Shown in pieces: positions 50,801-57,184 of a stretch of DNA of 64,000 nt (position 1 is the first letter of the stretch; every line of letters begins with the position of its first letter). The DNA is taken from positions 25,906,169 through 25,970,168 of the forward strand of contig NC_079317.1 in NCBI RefSeq assembly GCF_029931775.1, written 5' to 3'. The position numbers and the translations under genes are program-made. The DNA is from Euleptes europaea. Lineage: Eukaryota > Chordata > Lepidosauria > Squamata > Sphaerodactylidae. Below the pieces are notes generated by a model, which saw only the letters and a list, made by a program, of their open reading frames with translations, did no database searches and had not been told where the DNA came from.

Positions 50801-53255
50801 CGTTACTTCTGTTGCAAATAGCACAGGGATATTCTGGAGATAATCTGGGCAAGGATGCTCAGATGAAGATGAAACTCACATACATTTTCAGCTATCTGTT
50901 TTAATTTTAGTTTAGCATTCAGTTACTGGCAATATATGCTAGGCTAACTCAAGAATCCAGGGTTATGGTTTAGAACTGAACTTTGTAGTTCAATGCCAGT
51001 TTTCTGATATTTTTAAATTTGTGATAAAGGAGATGGGTATGCTAGTTTCTTCACTAATGGCTAGTTTTAATACAAGACACTTCAGCATGATCTCTTTCAA
51101 TGACAGGGACTGGGCAATCTAGTTGTCATTTTAAAGCGGAGGACAAAAAAGCAAAAATGAACGAAAAGGGCAAACAACTTTAAATAGTGGTAACCGGTAG
51201 GTCTGCTATATTAAGCCAATGAGTCAAGTTTTATTTTATGCAGTTTTGTAAACACCCACAAGCCACAAAAAGTGATGCCTGTATGTGAGAAGTTAGAATT
51301 TGTGGCATAAATAGCTCAAAGAGTATGGCTATGGTCTAATGCCCAAAGTTACTCTCTCAGCAAAGTGGTTATAAATACCAACTATATAATTTTGGCTGAA
51401 TGTTATACTGTAATAATTCCTTTAATAAAAAGAAAATCAACAAGAAAAAAAATAGGAAGAAGGACCACAAATTTACATTTAAAGATATGACCTAAGTACC
51501 CTTATCAGGAAACATACTTAACGGATTACACTGAGGAGAAGAAGAGTTGGTTTTTAATATGCCGACTTTCTCTACCACTTAAGGAAGAATCAAACTGGCT
51601 TACAATCACCTTCCCTTCCCCTCCCACAACAGACACCCTGTGAGGTAGGTGGGGCTGAGAGAGCTCTAAGAGCTGTGACTCGCCCAAGGTCACCCAGCTG
51701 GCTTCGTGTGTAGGAGTGGGGAAACAAATCCAGTTCACCAGATTAGCCTCTGCTGCTCATGTGGAGGAGTGGGGAAACAAACCCGGTTCTCCAAATCAGA
51801 GTCCACCACTCCAAACCACCACTCTTAACCACTACACCACGCTGGAACATTGGAACTTACTTGCAAGTAAATATACACAGGACTACATTACATAAAGACA
51901 CCATTACAATACTGAACTAAATTGACATCTGCTTCCCCAATGAAATTCAGGCTGGATTCAGATGTCCTGATTCATTGCAGTTAATTTAAACCACATCATA
52001 TTCAACTAACCATGGTTAATGCAACAAATGATCAAAACAAGCCAGCCTAAAGCTGGAATTCCAGGACTTGGATGCAATCACAATACTACAAATCAGAATT
52101 CACAAACTGAGCTGTAACTCTGGTATAGAATCCTGAGTTAATGGAATGGCCACCACAGAGAAGTTACTAGTATTGCCAAAATTTAAACTGGTCCGTTTAG
52201 CTGTCCCTTTAATATCAGTTTGATACGCACCAGTACTAGGTGATATTATTTACCTCCATGTCATGAAAAGTTTCAAATGCCCAATTTAATACATCAAGCT
52301 TTATGCGACTCACGTGAAAGTGGTATCTATAGGGTTGCCATTAAAGGGGCAGGGCATTCTTCTCCTAGCCAACTGGCAACCTAGTTACCTAGGGTTGCCA
52401 GGTTCCTCTTCCCCACTGGCGGGAGGTTTTTGGGGCGGAGCCTAAGGAGGGTGGGGTTTGGGAGGGGAGGGACCTCTATGCCATAGAATCAAATTGCCAA
52501 AGCAGCCATTTTCTCCAGGTGATCTCTATCGGCTGGAGATCAGTTGTAATAGCAGGAGATCTCCAGCTAGTACCTGGAGGTTGGCAACCCTGTAGATACG
52601 ACTTTCACGTGAGTCGCATAAAGCTGCCTTATACTGAATTATACCATTGGCCCATCAAGATCAGTATCGTCTACTCAGACTGGCAGCAGCTCTCCATGGT
52701 CTCTGGTGGAGGTCTTTTACATCACCTCCTATCTGGCCCTTTTAACTGTAGAAGCTGGGGACTGAACCTGGGACCTTCTGTATGCAAAGCAGATGCTCTA
52801 CCATCGAGCCATGGCCCCTCCCCCCAGAGTGAGTGGCTTAGTGTAATGCCTCCATGTAACTGTAGTATGTGAGAATTGTGAACATATATGTTTGCTTTTG
52901 AAAAACCAGGCTACCAAGACAAAGATTTCTAATTCAAAGATCTTGATAGTATTGTAATGTAATAACCTAAGAGACAGCAAACAAAAGTAACAATATCTTG
53001 TGACAGAACTCAGTTGCCATGGAAGAACAGTTTTGTTCAATTCAAAATTCGTCAGACTATAACATCTCTATCAAACTGGTTCCTGTCCAGGTCTTCCCTT
53101 ATTGTTCCTTAAGAGACAAGGAATAACAGAGTGTCTTTTTTCCATGTAAAAGTTCATTTACCTTCTGACATTCCAGAAGTATTTCTAATGCTGAGTTTAT
53201 CTGATCGAATTAGTTTTCTGACTGCAGATGGAAGAAGTGTCCTCAGATGTTTCAT
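23695..53255 (-). CDS. DGLUCY: DGLUCY, mitochondrial D-glutamate cyclase, 12 coding exons (gene span)
   Basis: The coding sequence joins, in minus-strand order, 53255-53162, 46073-45920, 44759-44558, 44024-43874, 42408-42286, 39962-39765, 38573-38313, 38172-38073, 37304-37156, 35584-35465, 33211-33060 and 23838-23695. That is 1848 nt, or 615 residues plus a stop, against about 616 in human. All junctions use GT-AG sites with matching phase and there is no internal stop. The enzyme family converts D-glutamate to 5-oxo-D-proline in the mitochondrial matrix. Residues 1-28 are basic and lack acidic residues apart from one Asp, as expected of a mitochondrial presequence. The middle part matches the DUF1445-type hydratase-like region. 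The C-terminal part matches the DUF4392-type cyclase region, with [23 protein letters not shown] and ADGNYYN motifs. Introns range from 140 bp to about 9.2 kb and are filled with repeats. The gene converges on GPR68. Confidence 0.95.
24024..24309. mobile_element. hAT-type MITE in DGLUCY intron 11
   Basis: The ends CACTGGTTCCCAACC and GGTTGGGAACCACTG are inverted repeats of the common hAT type. Flanks ATTTAGAG (24016-24023) and ATCTAGAG (24310-24317) are an 8-bp duplication with one change. The interior is AT-rich. Confidence 0.85.
25441..25530 (+). mobile_element. Ala-tRNA-like SINE, 3'-truncated
   Basis: Only the tRNA-like head is present (CATGGCTCAGTGGTGGAGTA, CTTGGCATGCAGAAGG, GGTTCAGTTCTTAGCATC). 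The body is missing after about 90 bp. Confidence 0.75.
26170..26793 (+). mobile_element. CR1-clade LINE 3' end, degraded
   Basis: The sequence has the typical CR1 3' region (CTGTGTACAGTTCTGGTCAC, TATGAGAAAAGGCTAAAGAG) and ends CTGGTCTGATCCAGCAGGGC. In full members it encodes the C-terminal RT piece seen at 54839-55406. Here the frame is lost. Confidence 0.75.
27357..27660 (-). mobile_element. Long tRNA-derived CORE-SINE
   Basis: It starts GAAGAAGAAGAGTTGG and runs to a head near TTAACCACTACATTACGCTG, matching the family at 3096 in reverse. Confidence 0.85.
28150..28990 (-). mobile_element. BovB/RTE LINE fragment
   Basis: Minus-strand reading gives [19 protein letters not shown], then [20 protein letters not shown] and [18 protein letters not shown]. 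Further on it reads [18 protein letters not shown]. These match BovB: YADDTxLxAESEEdLKSLL, AGLKLNIxKTKIM and YFGHLMRRxDSLEKT. The RT domain and C-terminal segment are both present but broken by internal stops and a gap of a few hundred bases. The YADD catalytic box is intact. Confidence 0.85.
29000..30400. other. DGLUCY intron 11, no assigned element
   Basis: AT-rich intronic sequence between the BovB fragment and repeat copy A. A poly-G run occurs at 29082-29090. Nothing coding was seen. Confidence 0.4.
30401..31027. repeat. CATTCCTGAG-ended repeat, copy A
   Basis: It begins CATTCCTGAGGGGGG and ends CCCCCCTCAGGAATG, inverted ends. Inside it shares GGGAGTGGCACAG, CCACCAAAAAAGGTAGCATA and GTAAGTGCCCCTTATCAC with copy B (34045-34411, reverse). 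A 50-bp fold-back (30616-30767) occupies its middle. Confidence 0.6.
31581..31779. mobile_element. hAT-type MITE, TAGGGTTGCCA family
   Basis: It starts TAGGGTTGCCAGGTCCC and ends GCTGGCAACCCTA. Flanks TTTTAGGC (31573-31580) and TCTTAGGC (31780-31787) are an 8-bp duplication with one change. Confidence 0.85.
32100..32130. repeat. GGAA-type microsatellite
   Basis: A short run of AGGA/GGAA units is interrupted once. Confidence 0.7.
33060..33211 (-). CDS. DGLUCY: DGLUCY coding exon 11
   Basis: It encodes [18 protein letters not shown], then [15 protein letters not shown] and [10 protein letters not shown]. SNWGGYAxACALY and ALPSVxK match human. The exon ends at AAG|GTATTC. Reading on past this point departs from the family, while the exon at 23838 resumes with EEKLL exactly as in human. 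Confidence 0.95.
33485..34029 (+). mobile_element. LINE reverse transcriptase fragment in DGLUCY intron 10
   Basis: An open frame encodes the RT palm: [50 protein letters not shown] and [13 protein letters not shown]. The catalytic YADD box is intact. These are fingers-to-palm motifs of a non-LTR retrotransposon. The family is not certain: it is not CR1, L2 or BovB as seen elsewhere here. The frame ends shortly after YADD, abutting repeat copy B at 34045. It lies in antisense orientation to DGLUCY. Confidence 0.75.
34045..34411. repeat. CATTCCTGAG-ended repeat, copy B (reverse)
   Basis: It is the reverse-orientation relative of copy A. It shares GGGATAAGGGGCACTTACAC, TATGCTACCTTTTTTGGTGG and CTGTGCCACTCCC. 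Its ends (AGTCCTAAAGAGGGG and CCCTTCAGGATTG) are diverged inverted repeats. Confidence 0.55.
35465..35584 (-). CDS. DGLUCY: DGLUCY coding exon 10
   Basis: It encodes [19 protein letters not shown], then [17 protein letters not shown]. The [12 protein letters not shown] motif is a DUF4392 hallmark. The acceptor is TAATATAG and the donor G|GTAAGT. Confidence 0.97.
35910..36372 (-). mobile_element. LINE 3' end with C-terminal zinc-knuckle-like segment
   Basis: The minus strand encodes [20 protein letters not shown], then [20 protein letters not shown]. This is the Cys/His segment found at the C-terminus of some LINE ORF2 proteins. The 3' UTR follows and ends CCAATAAAGGAGTGATGG plus ATG repeats. 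It may belong with the RT fragment at 33485, but they are separate insertions in opposite orientation. Confidence 0.7.
36718..37000 (-). mobile_element. L2-type LINE reverse transcriptase fragment
   Basis: The minus strand reads [36 protein letters not shown] and [11 protein letters not shown]. These match the L2 signature LSAAFDTVDHxILLxRL...[10 protein letters not shown]. It is only a fragment. It lies just upstream of the DGLUCY exon at 37156. Confidence 0.85.
37156..37304 (-). CDS. DGLUCY: DGLUCY coding exon 9
   Basis: It encodes [20 protein letters not shown], then [17 protein letters not shown] and IPGITTT. This is the most conserved block of the cyclase region ([15 protein letters not shown], [10 protein letters not shown]). 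The acceptor is AAACTAG and the donor G|GTAAAC. Confidence 0.97.
37497..37738 (-). mobile_element. tRNA-derived CORE-SINE, diverged
   Basis: It begins GCAGAAGAAGAGTTGG and ends CTCTTAACCACTATACCAC, the family at 3096 in reverse with a deletion. Confidence 0.8.
38073..38172 (-). CDS. DGLUCY: DGLUCY coding exon 8
   Basis: It encodes [19 protein letters not shown], then [13 protein letters not shown]. The acceptor is TCGCATAG and the donor AA|GTATGT. The preceding intron is only 140 bp. Confidence 0.93.
38313..38573 (-). CDS. DGLUCY: DGLUCY coding exon 7
   Basis: It is the largest coding exon (261 bp). It encodes [31 protein letters not shown] and [16 protein letters not shown], then [31 protein letters not shown] with DGPPGA is the start of the DUF4392-type cyclase region. 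The donor is G|GTAAAA. Confidence 0.97.
38724..39022 (+). mobile_element. Sauria SINE, near full length
   Basis: The head is GAAGCCCCGTGGAGCAGAGT, box B GAGTTCGATCCC. The body is GTAGCCGGCTCAAGGTTGAC, then GGGGAAGGCACTGGCAAACC. The tail reads CCGTTACCTTT. The 3' half resembles BovB, as known for Sauria SINEs. It is inserted in DGLUCY intron 6. Confidence 0.9.
39363..39600 (+). mobile_element. tRNA-derived CORE/MIR-like SINE
   Basis: It reads GTAGTGGTTAGAGTATCAGA, box B GGTTCAAATCCCC, core GACCTTGAGCCAATCA and CTACCTCACAGGGTTGTTGT. The 3' end is GGGTGTATAAATGAATTAAA. Confidence 0.85.
39765..39962 (-). CDS. DGLUCY: DGLUCY coding exon 6
   Basis: It encodes [20 protein letters not shown] through [20 protein letters not shown] to KVDP. 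PGCxxxTDLKD and PLHYSI are conserved. This exon bridges the N-terminal hydratase-like and C-terminal cyclase-like parts. The acceptor is GTTTTAG and the donor G|GTAAAA. Confidence 0.95.
40825..41034. mobile_element. hAT-type MITE, TAGGGTTGCCA family, diverged
   Basis: It shares CTCCAGGTTGGGAAAATCC, TAATGCCATAGAGTCCA and CATTTTCTCCAGG with the family. GGCCTGGCA is found on both sides, consistent with a target duplication. Confidence 0.65.
41140..41367 (+). mobile_element. tRNA-derived SINE with BovB-type tail
   Basis: The head is CCAGTGTGGTGTAGCAGTTA with a weak box B (TGTTCAAATCTCC). The 3' part reads GAGGAAGGCAATGGCAAACC and CAGCTGTGACTTGACGGCAA, the BovB-like tail. A partial reverse copy lies at 50345-50460. 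Confidence 0.7.
42286..42408 (-). CDS. DGLUCY: DGLUCY coding exon 5
   Basis: It encodes [16 protein letters not shown], then [20 protein letters not shown]. [14 protein letters not shown] and VPVFW are shared with human DGLUCY. The acceptor is AATTTCAG and the donor A|GTATGT. Confidence 0.95.
42820..43290 (+). mobile_element. CR1 LINE 3' end
   Basis: It encodes [20 protein letters not shown] and [19 protein letters not shown], the CR1 RT C-terminal block. A deletion leads into the 3' UTR. The end GTTGGACTAGATGACCCTTG then CCCTTCCAGCTCTATG is the classic CR1 tail. Confidence 0.9.
43312..43480 (-). mobile_element. CR1-clade LINE 3' tail
   Basis: It begins CATAAGAACATAAGAAACGC and reads TCTGGATCAGACCAAGGCCC then CAGCAGTCTGTTCACACAGT. 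It matches the copies at 54635 and 16113 and abuts the CR1 copy at 42820 in opposite orientation. Confidence 0.8.
43874..44024 (-). CDS. DGLUCY: DGLUCY coding exon 4
   Basis: It encodes [19 protein letters not shown], then [17 protein letters not shown] and [10 protein letters not shown]. The MRPxPKDKLE and PVHxGxP motifs match the human protein. The acceptor is TTTACCAG and the donor G|GTCAGT. Confidence 0.95.
44558..44759 (-). CDS. DGLUCY: DGLUCY coding exon 3
   Basis: It encodes [13 protein letters not shown] and [19 protein letters not shown] through [14 protein letters not shown]. The LKDMVxFxLGCSF core is a family signature in the DUF1445-like part. The acceptor is ATTTTAG and the donor AAG|GTGAGA. 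Confidence 0.95.
45920..46073 (-). CDS. DGLUCY: DGLUCY coding exon 2
   Basis: It encodes [17 protein letters not shown] through [16 protein letters not shown] to TDSDI, aligned with the human segment containing GPLPLL. The acceptor is TTTACAG and the donor AG|GTATGC. The entry phase fits the single G left by exon 1 and the two-base exit phase fits exon 3. Confidence 0.93.
46521..46992. repeat. CATTCCTGAG-ended repeat, copy C (reverse), CpG-rich
   Basis: It begins GCATTCCTGAGCC and ends ATTCAGGAATGC, with the inverted similarity running outward to CTAACAG/CTGTTAG. It contains a perfect 23-bp hairpin (46568-46590 with 46597-46619) and an 11-bp hairpin (46808-46818 with 46824-46834). The GTAAGTGCC...GGCACTTAC hairpin core is shared with copies A and B. 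Confidence 0.6.
47165..47382 (+). mobile_element. Ala-tRNA-like SINE, near full length
   Basis: It reads GGGGCCATGGATCAGTGGTA then CATCTGCTTGGCATGC, box B GGTTCAATCCCC, and ends GAGGCAGCTTCATATGTTC. Confidence 0.88.
47557..47773. mobile_element. hAT-type MITE, TAGGGTTGCCA family, perfect target duplication
   Basis: It starts TAGGGTTGCCAGC and ends GTTGGCAACCCTA. TTAATGGG flanks both sides exactly (47549-47556 and 47774-47781). This copy defines the family's 8-bp duplication best. Confidence 0.92.
47779..48017. mobile_element. MITE-like repeat with GGGTTGGATC-type ends
   Basis: The ends GGGTTAGATCCGGACTA and TAGTCTGAATCCAACCC are inverted repeats. It resembles the elements at 8061 and 55470. 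The MITE at 47557 inserted right at its left end. Confidence 0.5.
48018..48640. other. DGLUCY intron 1, no assigned element
   Basis: AT-rich sequence with a small imperfect hairpin around 48291-48317 (AAGGACAA...TTGTCCTT). No exon was seen. Confidence 0.4.
48655..48854. mobile_element. hAT-type MITE, TAGGGTTGCCA family
   Basis: It starts TAGGGTTGCCAGGTCC and ends AGTTGGCAACCCTA. TTGCAGT is present on both sides as a slightly offset 7-8-bp duplication. Confidence 0.85.
49212..49430 (+). repeat. Imperfect approx. 70-bp tandem repeat, Ala/Ser-rich when translated
   Basis: Three diverged units contain GCTTCTGGAGTTTCTGCAGC, GCTTCTGGAGCTTGTGCAGC and GCTTCTGTAGTCTCAGCTGC. Translation gives repeats of the kind [15 protein letters not shown] and [15 protein letters not shown], with a frame change between units. 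It could be a decayed coding repeat or a minisatellite. No family is recognised. Confidence 0.5.
50345..50460 (-). mobile_element. Partial SINE with BovB-type tail
   Basis: It reads CAGCTTATGGCAACCTCGTA, GTTTTCAAGACAAGAGACGT and GTGGTTTGCCATTGCCTGCC, the reverse of the tail at 41240-41367. Confidence 0.65.
50470..51534. other. DGLUCY intron 1, no assigned element
   Basis: Open frames on both strands around 50353-50904 overlap a SINE tail and show no recognisable family. They are treated as chance. Confidence 0.4.
51535..51845 (-). mobile_element. Long tRNA-derived CORE-SINE
   Basis: It begins GAGGAGAAGAAGAGTTGG and ends AACCACTACACCACGCTGG. It is a full-length reverse copy of the family at 3096. 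Confidence 0.87.
52297..52625. repeat. Fold-back with 44-bp arms enclosing a MITE
   Basis: The arms 52297-52340 and 52582-52625 are inverted with 42 of 44 bases matching (AGCTTTATGCGACTCACGTG and its complement, continuing into AGGGTTGCCA). Inside are a short TAGGGTTGCCA-family fragment (52330-52384) and a fuller copy (52390-52592). Confidence 0.8.
52621..52825 (-). mobile_element. Ala-tRNA-like SINE
   Basis: It begins AAGCTGCCTTATACTGAATT. On the minus strand its head reads GGGGCCATGGCTCGATGGTA, then GCATCTGCTTTGCATAC. Confidence 0.85.
53162..53255 (-). CDS. DGLUCY: DGLUCY coding exon 1 (start codon, presequence)
   Basis: It encodes residues 1-31 plus one base, beginning [18 protein letters not shown] and ending near SGMSE. 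The basic stretch is the mitochondrial presequence and resembles the human N-terminus (LPSAxRxLI...IRNTS). The donor is G|GTAAAT. The exon extends 15 bp upstream of the ATG to an acceptor TGTTCCAG at 53271-53278, so at least one further non-coding 5' exon is expected. Confidence 0.9.
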
Positions 53256-53278
53256 GATCACGCCTTTCTCCTGGAACA

Positions 53279-54287
53279 GGATAAAATGTAATTTTTTATA
53301 AAGTGTACATCAAGCAGAACATCTAGTGATTTTAAAACCAGTGGCGTTGTCACTTTGTTGATTTAACTTCAATTTTATAGTTTTGTTTTATAGTTTCATT
53401 TAGAATACAAATATGTGTTTGCTTATCTAAAGAACATTTAATTAAATGATTTTAATTAATCAAATGCTGATTTGCCTGAATAATCAACAAAGGAAGTGCC
53501 ATTTCTATTTGTTTCAAAGAAAAATGCTAGAGGATCACAGGCAAAGATGGCAACTTTTTTATGATAGATATGTTTAGCCTCAGTAGACATGCTTATACAT
53601 AAGAGATGAACGTAGACTTAGATTAAAGAGAACACATTAGGTAAAATAACTGTAATTTTTACTGCAACAGTATCATGGATACTGTAACAGAATGAATATA
53701 TACTTTGAATACTGATGTTTAATTGTGTAATTCTAATAATTCTGATATGAGATTAGCAAAAAAGACACTAAGTGGTTAAAGAACTAGGATAATTCTTTTT
53801 TTCCTTTTTTACAAGAATGTTAATTATGGTTCGGTCCAGACACAGACCCGGTCGTGTTTTAATGTTTTTGCCTCCCCCCTTTCCTTTTCCTTCTTTTTCT
53901 GTACCCTAAAAATCTAATAAAAATATATATTAAAAACAAACAAACAAAGGAAGTGAAATTTCTCAGCCTTGTGCAATGTAAGCGCCAGTTACTTTCTATA
54001 GCACAGTGTAATATTTTGTTTAAAATATGTTAAGTAAACTTACAATTTCTATATTTTAAATTACAGGGATTACAAAAGCATGAATAATGTGGTTGACCAA
54101 AAAAAATAATTTCAATAACTTTTCCAACATTATGCTGACATTAGATACAACTCCCCCTGTAAGTAACAATTATTATACCCACACCCCGAACTGCCTCACC
54201 TCTATATTTAGTTGTAATTCTGACGAAGCCATGGTTAGTAAAGAAGGTAATTCCTGAAGAAAGGTGGTTTTCAATGTGGAAAATTAC
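53279..54287. other. Upstream of DGLUCY first coding exon
   Basis: AT-rich sequence. The stretch AATAAAAATATATATTAAAAAC (53916-53937) followed by (CAAA)n may be a LINE poly-A tail, but no LINE body was seen. Confidence 0.35.
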
Positions 54288-54410
54288 TGGTTTTATTGTC
54301 GAACGCTTTCACGGTCTGAGTTCATCAGTTCTTGTGGGTTATCCGGGCTGTGTGATACCAAGACCACAGTCACACAGCCCGGATAACCTACAAGAACTGA
54401 ACTACTGGTG
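54288..54410. mobile_element. Penelope-like tail sequence as a fold-back
   Basis: The minus-oriented piece AGTTCTTGTGGGTTATCCGG, then GCTGTGTGA, is followed at once by its plus-oriented counterpart TCACACAGCCCGGATAACCT, then ACAAGAACT. The sequence is the tail of the Penelope-like ends at 5378 and 16496. Confidence 0.65.
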
Positions 54411-54634
54411 TTATGTTTAAACTAATGAGTTAATATTCACCTTGTTGTTGGTTATACATTTCTAAAAAAAGCTCTAGTTACAATGCATGGCATTTTTAAT
54501 TATCCTACAAAGCAGCTGCGTTGATATCGAGGTTTACATTTTCAGCAAATTTCTTACAACATGAAATTTGTTCTATCTAAAAATGATATTCCTAAAAGTA
54601 AATTATGAAGTTTCTCCCCTCAGTTTTTCACCAG

Positions 54635-55436
54635 CATAAGAACGGCCCTGCTGGATCAGACCAAGGCCCATCAAGTCCAGCAGTCTGTTCACACAGTGGC
54701 CAACCAGGTGCCTCTAGGAAGCCACAAACAAGACGACTGCAGCAGCACCATCCTGCCTGTGTTCCACAGCACCCAAAATAATAAACATGCTCCTCTGATA
54801 CTAGATAGAATAGGCATGCAGCATGACTAGTATCCATTCTAATAGCCATGAATACCCCTCTCCTCCATGAATACGTCCACTCCCCTCTTAAAGACCTCCA
54901 AGCTGGCAGCCATCACCACATCCTGGGGTGGGGAGTTCCACAATTTAACTGTGAGTTGTGTGAAAAAATACTTCCTTTTATCTGTTTTGAATCTCTCACC
55001 CTCCAGCTTTAGCAGATGACACCATGTTCTAGTATTATGGGAGAGGGAGAAAAACTTCTCCCTGTCCACTCTCTCCAAACCATGCATAATTTTATAGACC
55101 TCTATCATGTCTCCCATCAGCTGCCTTCTTTCCAAGCTAAACAGCCGTAAGTCTTAACCGCTCCCCATAGGACAGTTGCTCTAGTCCCCTAATCATTTTG
55201 GTTGCTCTTTTCTGCACCTTCTCAAGCTCTGTAATATCCTTTTTTAGGTGTGGTGACCAGAACTGTACACAGTATTCCAAGTGTGGTCTCACCATAGATT
55301 TGTACAAGGGCAGTATGATATCAGCAGTTTTATTCTCTATTCCTCGTCTAATTATGGCCAGGATGGAATTTGCCTTTTTTACAGCAGCCGCACACTGGGC
55401 TGACATTTGTACTTTGTTCTTATTAGTAACCTATAC
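54635..55436 (-). mobile_element. CR1-clade LINE, 3' end with RT C-terminus
   Basis: The minus strand encodes LPLYKSMVRPHLEYCVQFWS, KVQKRATKMIRGLEQLSYGE, MGDMIEVYKIMHGLERVD and KYFFTQLTVKLWNSPPQ. This is the conserved C-terminal block of CR1-type ORF2, with one frame change between 55137 and 55135. The 3' UTR ends at GGTCTGATCCAGCAGGGCC near 54645. It is the longest CR1 coding piece in the window. Confidence 0.9.
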
Positions 55437-55469
55437 TACAGAGATGGAAGGATAATAACAAGACACTGG

Positions 55470-55698
55470 GGTTGGATCCAGTGCAAAGATCGCTCAGTTC
55501 AAGGACTGCAGATCTTCCCTACTTTCCCCTTACCACAGCAGTCATTCACAGCTCTGAGAATGGCCACAGCCTAGCAGTCCAGTGGTGTCCTACAACTATG
55601 GGAATAAGTTTTTCCATGGCTGGGAAGGGCTGCTGGGAGGAGAGGGGAAAAATCCATGATCATTAGTGCCTTTTGCTGACAGATCACTGGATCCAACC
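55470..55698. mobile_element. MITE-like repeat with 14-bp perfect inverted ends
   Basis: GGTTGGATCCAGTG (55470-55483) and CACTGGATCCAACC (55685-55698) are perfect inverted repeats bounding about 230 bp. It is related by its ends to 8061 and 47779. No coding capacity. Confidence 0.6.
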
Positions 55699-56093
55699 TA
55701 CTATATAACATGGCAAATGTGATGAATACTGAAAGTGCTACACAAATACTAAATATTAATAGTCTTCAGGAAATAGCACTACAAAAACTATATAATAAAT
55801 TATTAGTTGGTTCAATTAAGTCCTACAACTCTGAAATTGATTTCAGTAGCTTACACCTGAACCTTATCAATACACCATAAAACTGTTCAAAACCTTTTTC
55901 AATGAGTTTCATATATTTATTCTTTTTAAACCATTTGTTGATCTCATTGGTCACCCATTTACTGCACATTTTGAGTTTTGAACATCATGGCTGCAATTCT
56001 GCACTTAGCTGTTCTGCATTTAAAATTCTGTTTAAATGTTACTACAGCAATGGGGTTTGAGCAACCTAAAGAAAAAGCCTGACCTAAAGGATT

Positions 56094-56398
56094 AGCAGGA
56101 GCCCTGTGGTGCTGTGTGGTAAGCTGCAGTACTGCAGTCAAAAGCTCTGCTCCCGACCTGAGTTCAATCTCTTCGGAAGTCGGTTTCAGGTAGCCGGCTC
56201 AAGGTTGACTCAGCCTTCCATCCTTCCGAGGTCGGTGAAATGAGTACCCAGCTTGCTGGGGGTAAAGGGAAGATGACTGGGGAAGTCACTGGCAAACCAC
56301 CCCGCAAACAAAGTCTGTCTTGGAAACGTCGGGATGTGACGTCACCCCACATCCCGGGTCAGGAATGACCCAGTGCTTGCACAGGGGACCTTTACCAT
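56094..56398 (+). mobile_element. Sauria SINE (first of a tandem pair)
   Basis: The head is GGAGCCCTGTGGTGCTGTGT, the body GTAGCCGGCTCAAGGTTGAC, the tail GGGGACCTTTACCATG. It is directly followed by a second copy in the same orientation. Confidence 0.9.
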
Positions 56399-56399
56399 G

Positions 56400-56699
56400 T
56401 AGGAGCCCCGTGGCGCAGAGTGGTAAGCTGCAGTACTGCAGTCCAAGCTTCTGCTCATGACCTGAGTTCGATCCCAACAGAAGTCGGTTTCAGGTAGCCG
56501 GCTCAAGGTTGACTCAGCCTTCCATCCTTCCGAGGTCGGTAAAATGAGTACCCAGCTTGCTGGGGGTAAAGAGAAGATGACTGGGGAAGGCACTGGCAAA
56601 CCACCCTGTAAACATAGTCTGCCTAGTAAATGTCAGAATGTGATGTCACCCAATGGGTCAGGAATGACCTGGTGCTTGCATAGGGGACCTTTACCTTTA
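56400..56699 (+). mobile_element. Sauria SINE (second of a tandem pair)
   Basis: The head is GGAGCCCCGTGGCGCAGAGT and the tail GGGGACCTTTACCTTT. It likely inserted into, or just beside, the tail of the first copy. Confidence 0.92.
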
Positions 56700-56759
56700 A
56701 AGGATTAGCTACATAAAGAATTGATGGGATTTAAACAATGTAATGTAGCTGTTGCCAAA

Positions 56760-56900
56760 CGGGTTGCCAATCTCCAGGACTGGACACGGCAACCCCAACA
56801 GAAGCGTGCACACATTGTTCCAGCCGCGCGCCAAGCCCCAAATGCCATGGGGATGGCTCCCGCGCCAGCGAGTGAAACTGACACGAAGGAGCCACCGAGC
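56760..56900. promoter_or_regulatory. Small CpG-rich patch upstream of DGLUCY
   Basis: About ten CpGs occur in about 120 bp (CCGCGCGCC, CCCGCGCCAGCG) some 3.5 kb upstream of the DGLUCY ATG. It could be the DGLUCY promoter or a diverged GC-rich repeat. No splice donor is convincing. Confidence 0.2.
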
Positions 56901-57184
56901 AATATTGCTAACAGAGCAATTTGGCTAACACAGCTTTCTAGAAACATTCTTAAAGTATTGTTCATAAGCACTGTAAGCACTGTATATTAATACAGTGCAC
57001 TGTATTAATACTGGGAGCACTGTATATTAATACTTGGAATTAGGTAAGCAACAGGCATTGTACCTCTTCTGCCATGGAACTATAATTGTGAAACCTTACC
57101 CAGAGAAGACCACCTGCTGTCAAACCGGATGTCTTTTAGGCAAGTCTTTTAGGTGAAGACATTTTTATTTTATCTGTGTACACA

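Noticed and set aside
50364-50852. 162-codon minus-strand open frame
   Set aside because: It overlaps a SINE tail and a competing 183-codon frame on the other strand, with no motif.
53916-53945. Possible L1 3' end
   Set aside because: Only an A-rich tail is visible, with no upstream LINE sequence I can recognise.
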